A stretch of DNA of 64,000 nt. Origin: an uncultured Lysobacteraceae bacterium (GTDB taxonomy: Bacteria; Pseudomonadota; Gammaproteobacteria; Xanthomonadales; Xanthomonadaceae). The stretch covers positions 1-64,000 of the forward strand of contig CALCNV010000116.1 of NCBI GenBank assembly GCA_937897645.1, given 5' to 3'. The first letter of the stretch is position 1; every line of letters begins with the position of its first letter. The translations under genes and the position numbers were made by a program. The notes beneath the pieces are model-generated. The model had not been told where the DNA came from and ran no database searches. It was given only the letters and a program-made list of their open reading frames with translations. This document shows positions 63,383 through 64,000 of this stretch, in pieces.

Positions 63383-64000
63383 TCAGGTTTTCACCAGAGC
63401 CAGCACACGTTCCACGACCTGGTCGATATTCAGGCCGGTGGTATCGATCAGGACAGCATCTTCAGCCGGCCTGAGCGGGGCCACCGTGCGCTGGGCATCA
63501 CGGGCGTCGCGGGCGAGGATCTCCCGTAGCAGACCGTCAAGTGTGACCGAAACTCCTTTGTCTTTCAACTGGTTATAGCGTCTTTCCGCCCTTTCCTCGG
63601 CGCTGGCGGTCAGGAAAACCTTGTACGGGGCGTCCTGGAAGATGACCGTACCCATGTCCCGTCCGTCCGCCACCAGCCCCGGCAGCTGCCGGAATGCCCG
63701 CTGCCGCTCCTTCAAGGCGGAGCGGACTTCCGGGAACGCCGCGATGGCCGAGGCCACGGCGCCGGTGGTTTCCAGGCGCAATTCGTCCGTGGCGTCCGAA
63801 TCGTTGACCCAGACACGCAGGTCGCCGCTGGCGTTTTCCCTGAAGGTGACGGCCGTATCGAAGGTGCAGCGCACCAATGCCGCCGGATCCGAGACGTCCA
63901 GGTTGGCCCAGCTGGCGGCTACGCCGACCGCCCGGTACAGCGCCCCGGAATCCAGGTAGTGCCAGCCCAGTCGATGCGCCACGATCCGGCTCACCGTGCC
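63383..64000 (-). CDS. cmk: Cytidylate kinase, start missing at window edge
   Basis: Phosphorylates CMP and dCMP. About 205 residues are present; the P-loop start lies beyond 64000, and the visible part begins GTVSRIVAHRLGWHYLDSG. DGRDMGTVIFQDA and YKVFLTASAEERAERR are clear family blocks. It precedes rpsA as in other gammaproteobacteria. A GTG at 63992-63994 is internal, not the true start. Confidence 0.95.
   Translation of the reverse strand, partial: GTVSRIVAHRLGWHYLDSGALYRAVGVAASWANLDVSDPAALVRCTFDTAVTFRENASGDLRVWVNDSDATDELRLETTGAVASAIAAFPEVRSALKERQRAFRQLPGLVADGRDMGTVIFQDAPYKVFLTASAEERAERRYNQLKDKGVSVTLDGLLREILARDARDAQRTVAPLRPAEDAVLIDTTGLNIDQVVERVLALVKT

Overview
The window is GC-rich chromosomal DNA from a gammaproteobacterium, most probably of the family Xanthomonadaceae (Lysobacteraceae). 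Support comes from the order cmk-rpsA-ihfB-lapA-lapB running into a WecA-like transferase, a WbpM/CapD-like enzyme and galU; from the rlmN-pilF-rodZ-yfgM-bamB-der block; from a fused fad gene with the dehydrogenase half first; and from many short palindromic repeats of the GTAGGAGC type. The genus cannot be fixed from the sequence. Only the last gene (cmk) is cut by the window edge. No CRISPR array, insertion sequence or rRNA was seen.

Region 1 (185-4601): a Tat-exported family 43 glycosidase diverges from a polysaccharide flippase, followed by an OprB-type porin. Region 2 (3237-17929) is the most unusual part: a ten-gene minus-strand operon (ComB-like phosphatase, APH-like kinase, large acyl-CoA dehydrogenase, two short-chain dehydrogenases, MaoC hydratase, a pair of PimC/PimD-like acyl-CoA dehydrogenases, a class III CoA-transferase with a Tat-like N-terminus, and the porin). 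It diverges from a plus-strand set holding an ACAD10/11-like dehydrogenase, an IclR regulator and a quinone-oxidoreductase-like protein. The kinase plus ACAD11-like pair suggests phosphorylation-dependent removal of a hydroxyl group from an acyl-CoA, as in levulinate or 4-hydroxy-acid catabolism. The two arms share a promoter region with clustered palindromic half-sites.

Region 3 (18261-23462): copAB copper resistance, then an AT-richer patch with a truncated antitoxin-like gene, two unknown proteins that each carry an RX4H motif typical of HEPN ribonucleases, nested repeats including an apparent copy of the copB 3' end, and tRNA-Ala and tRNA-Glu genes.

Region 4 (23593-43086) is core metabolism: a DUF1249 protein, ppsR diverging from ppsA, mscS, orn, a DUF2721 protein, tadA, a GntP permease, a patatin, guaBA, folD, a DUF1244 protein, an alpha/beta hydrolase, a Kef-type antiporter, LtrA, and a rhodanese-MoeB fusion. 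Region 5 (43110-51107) is one long minus-strand series: ndk, rlmN, pilF, rodZ, yfgM, bamB, der, moeA, moeB. Region 6 (51286-55768): a PsrA-like TetR regulator with a PsrA-box palindrome at its own promoter precedes the fad beta-oxidation genes. Region 7 (55801-64000): galU, a CapD/WbpM protein, a GT4 transferase, lapB, lapA, ihfB, rpsA and the start-truncated cmk, linking envelope polysaccharide synthesis to the translation cluster.
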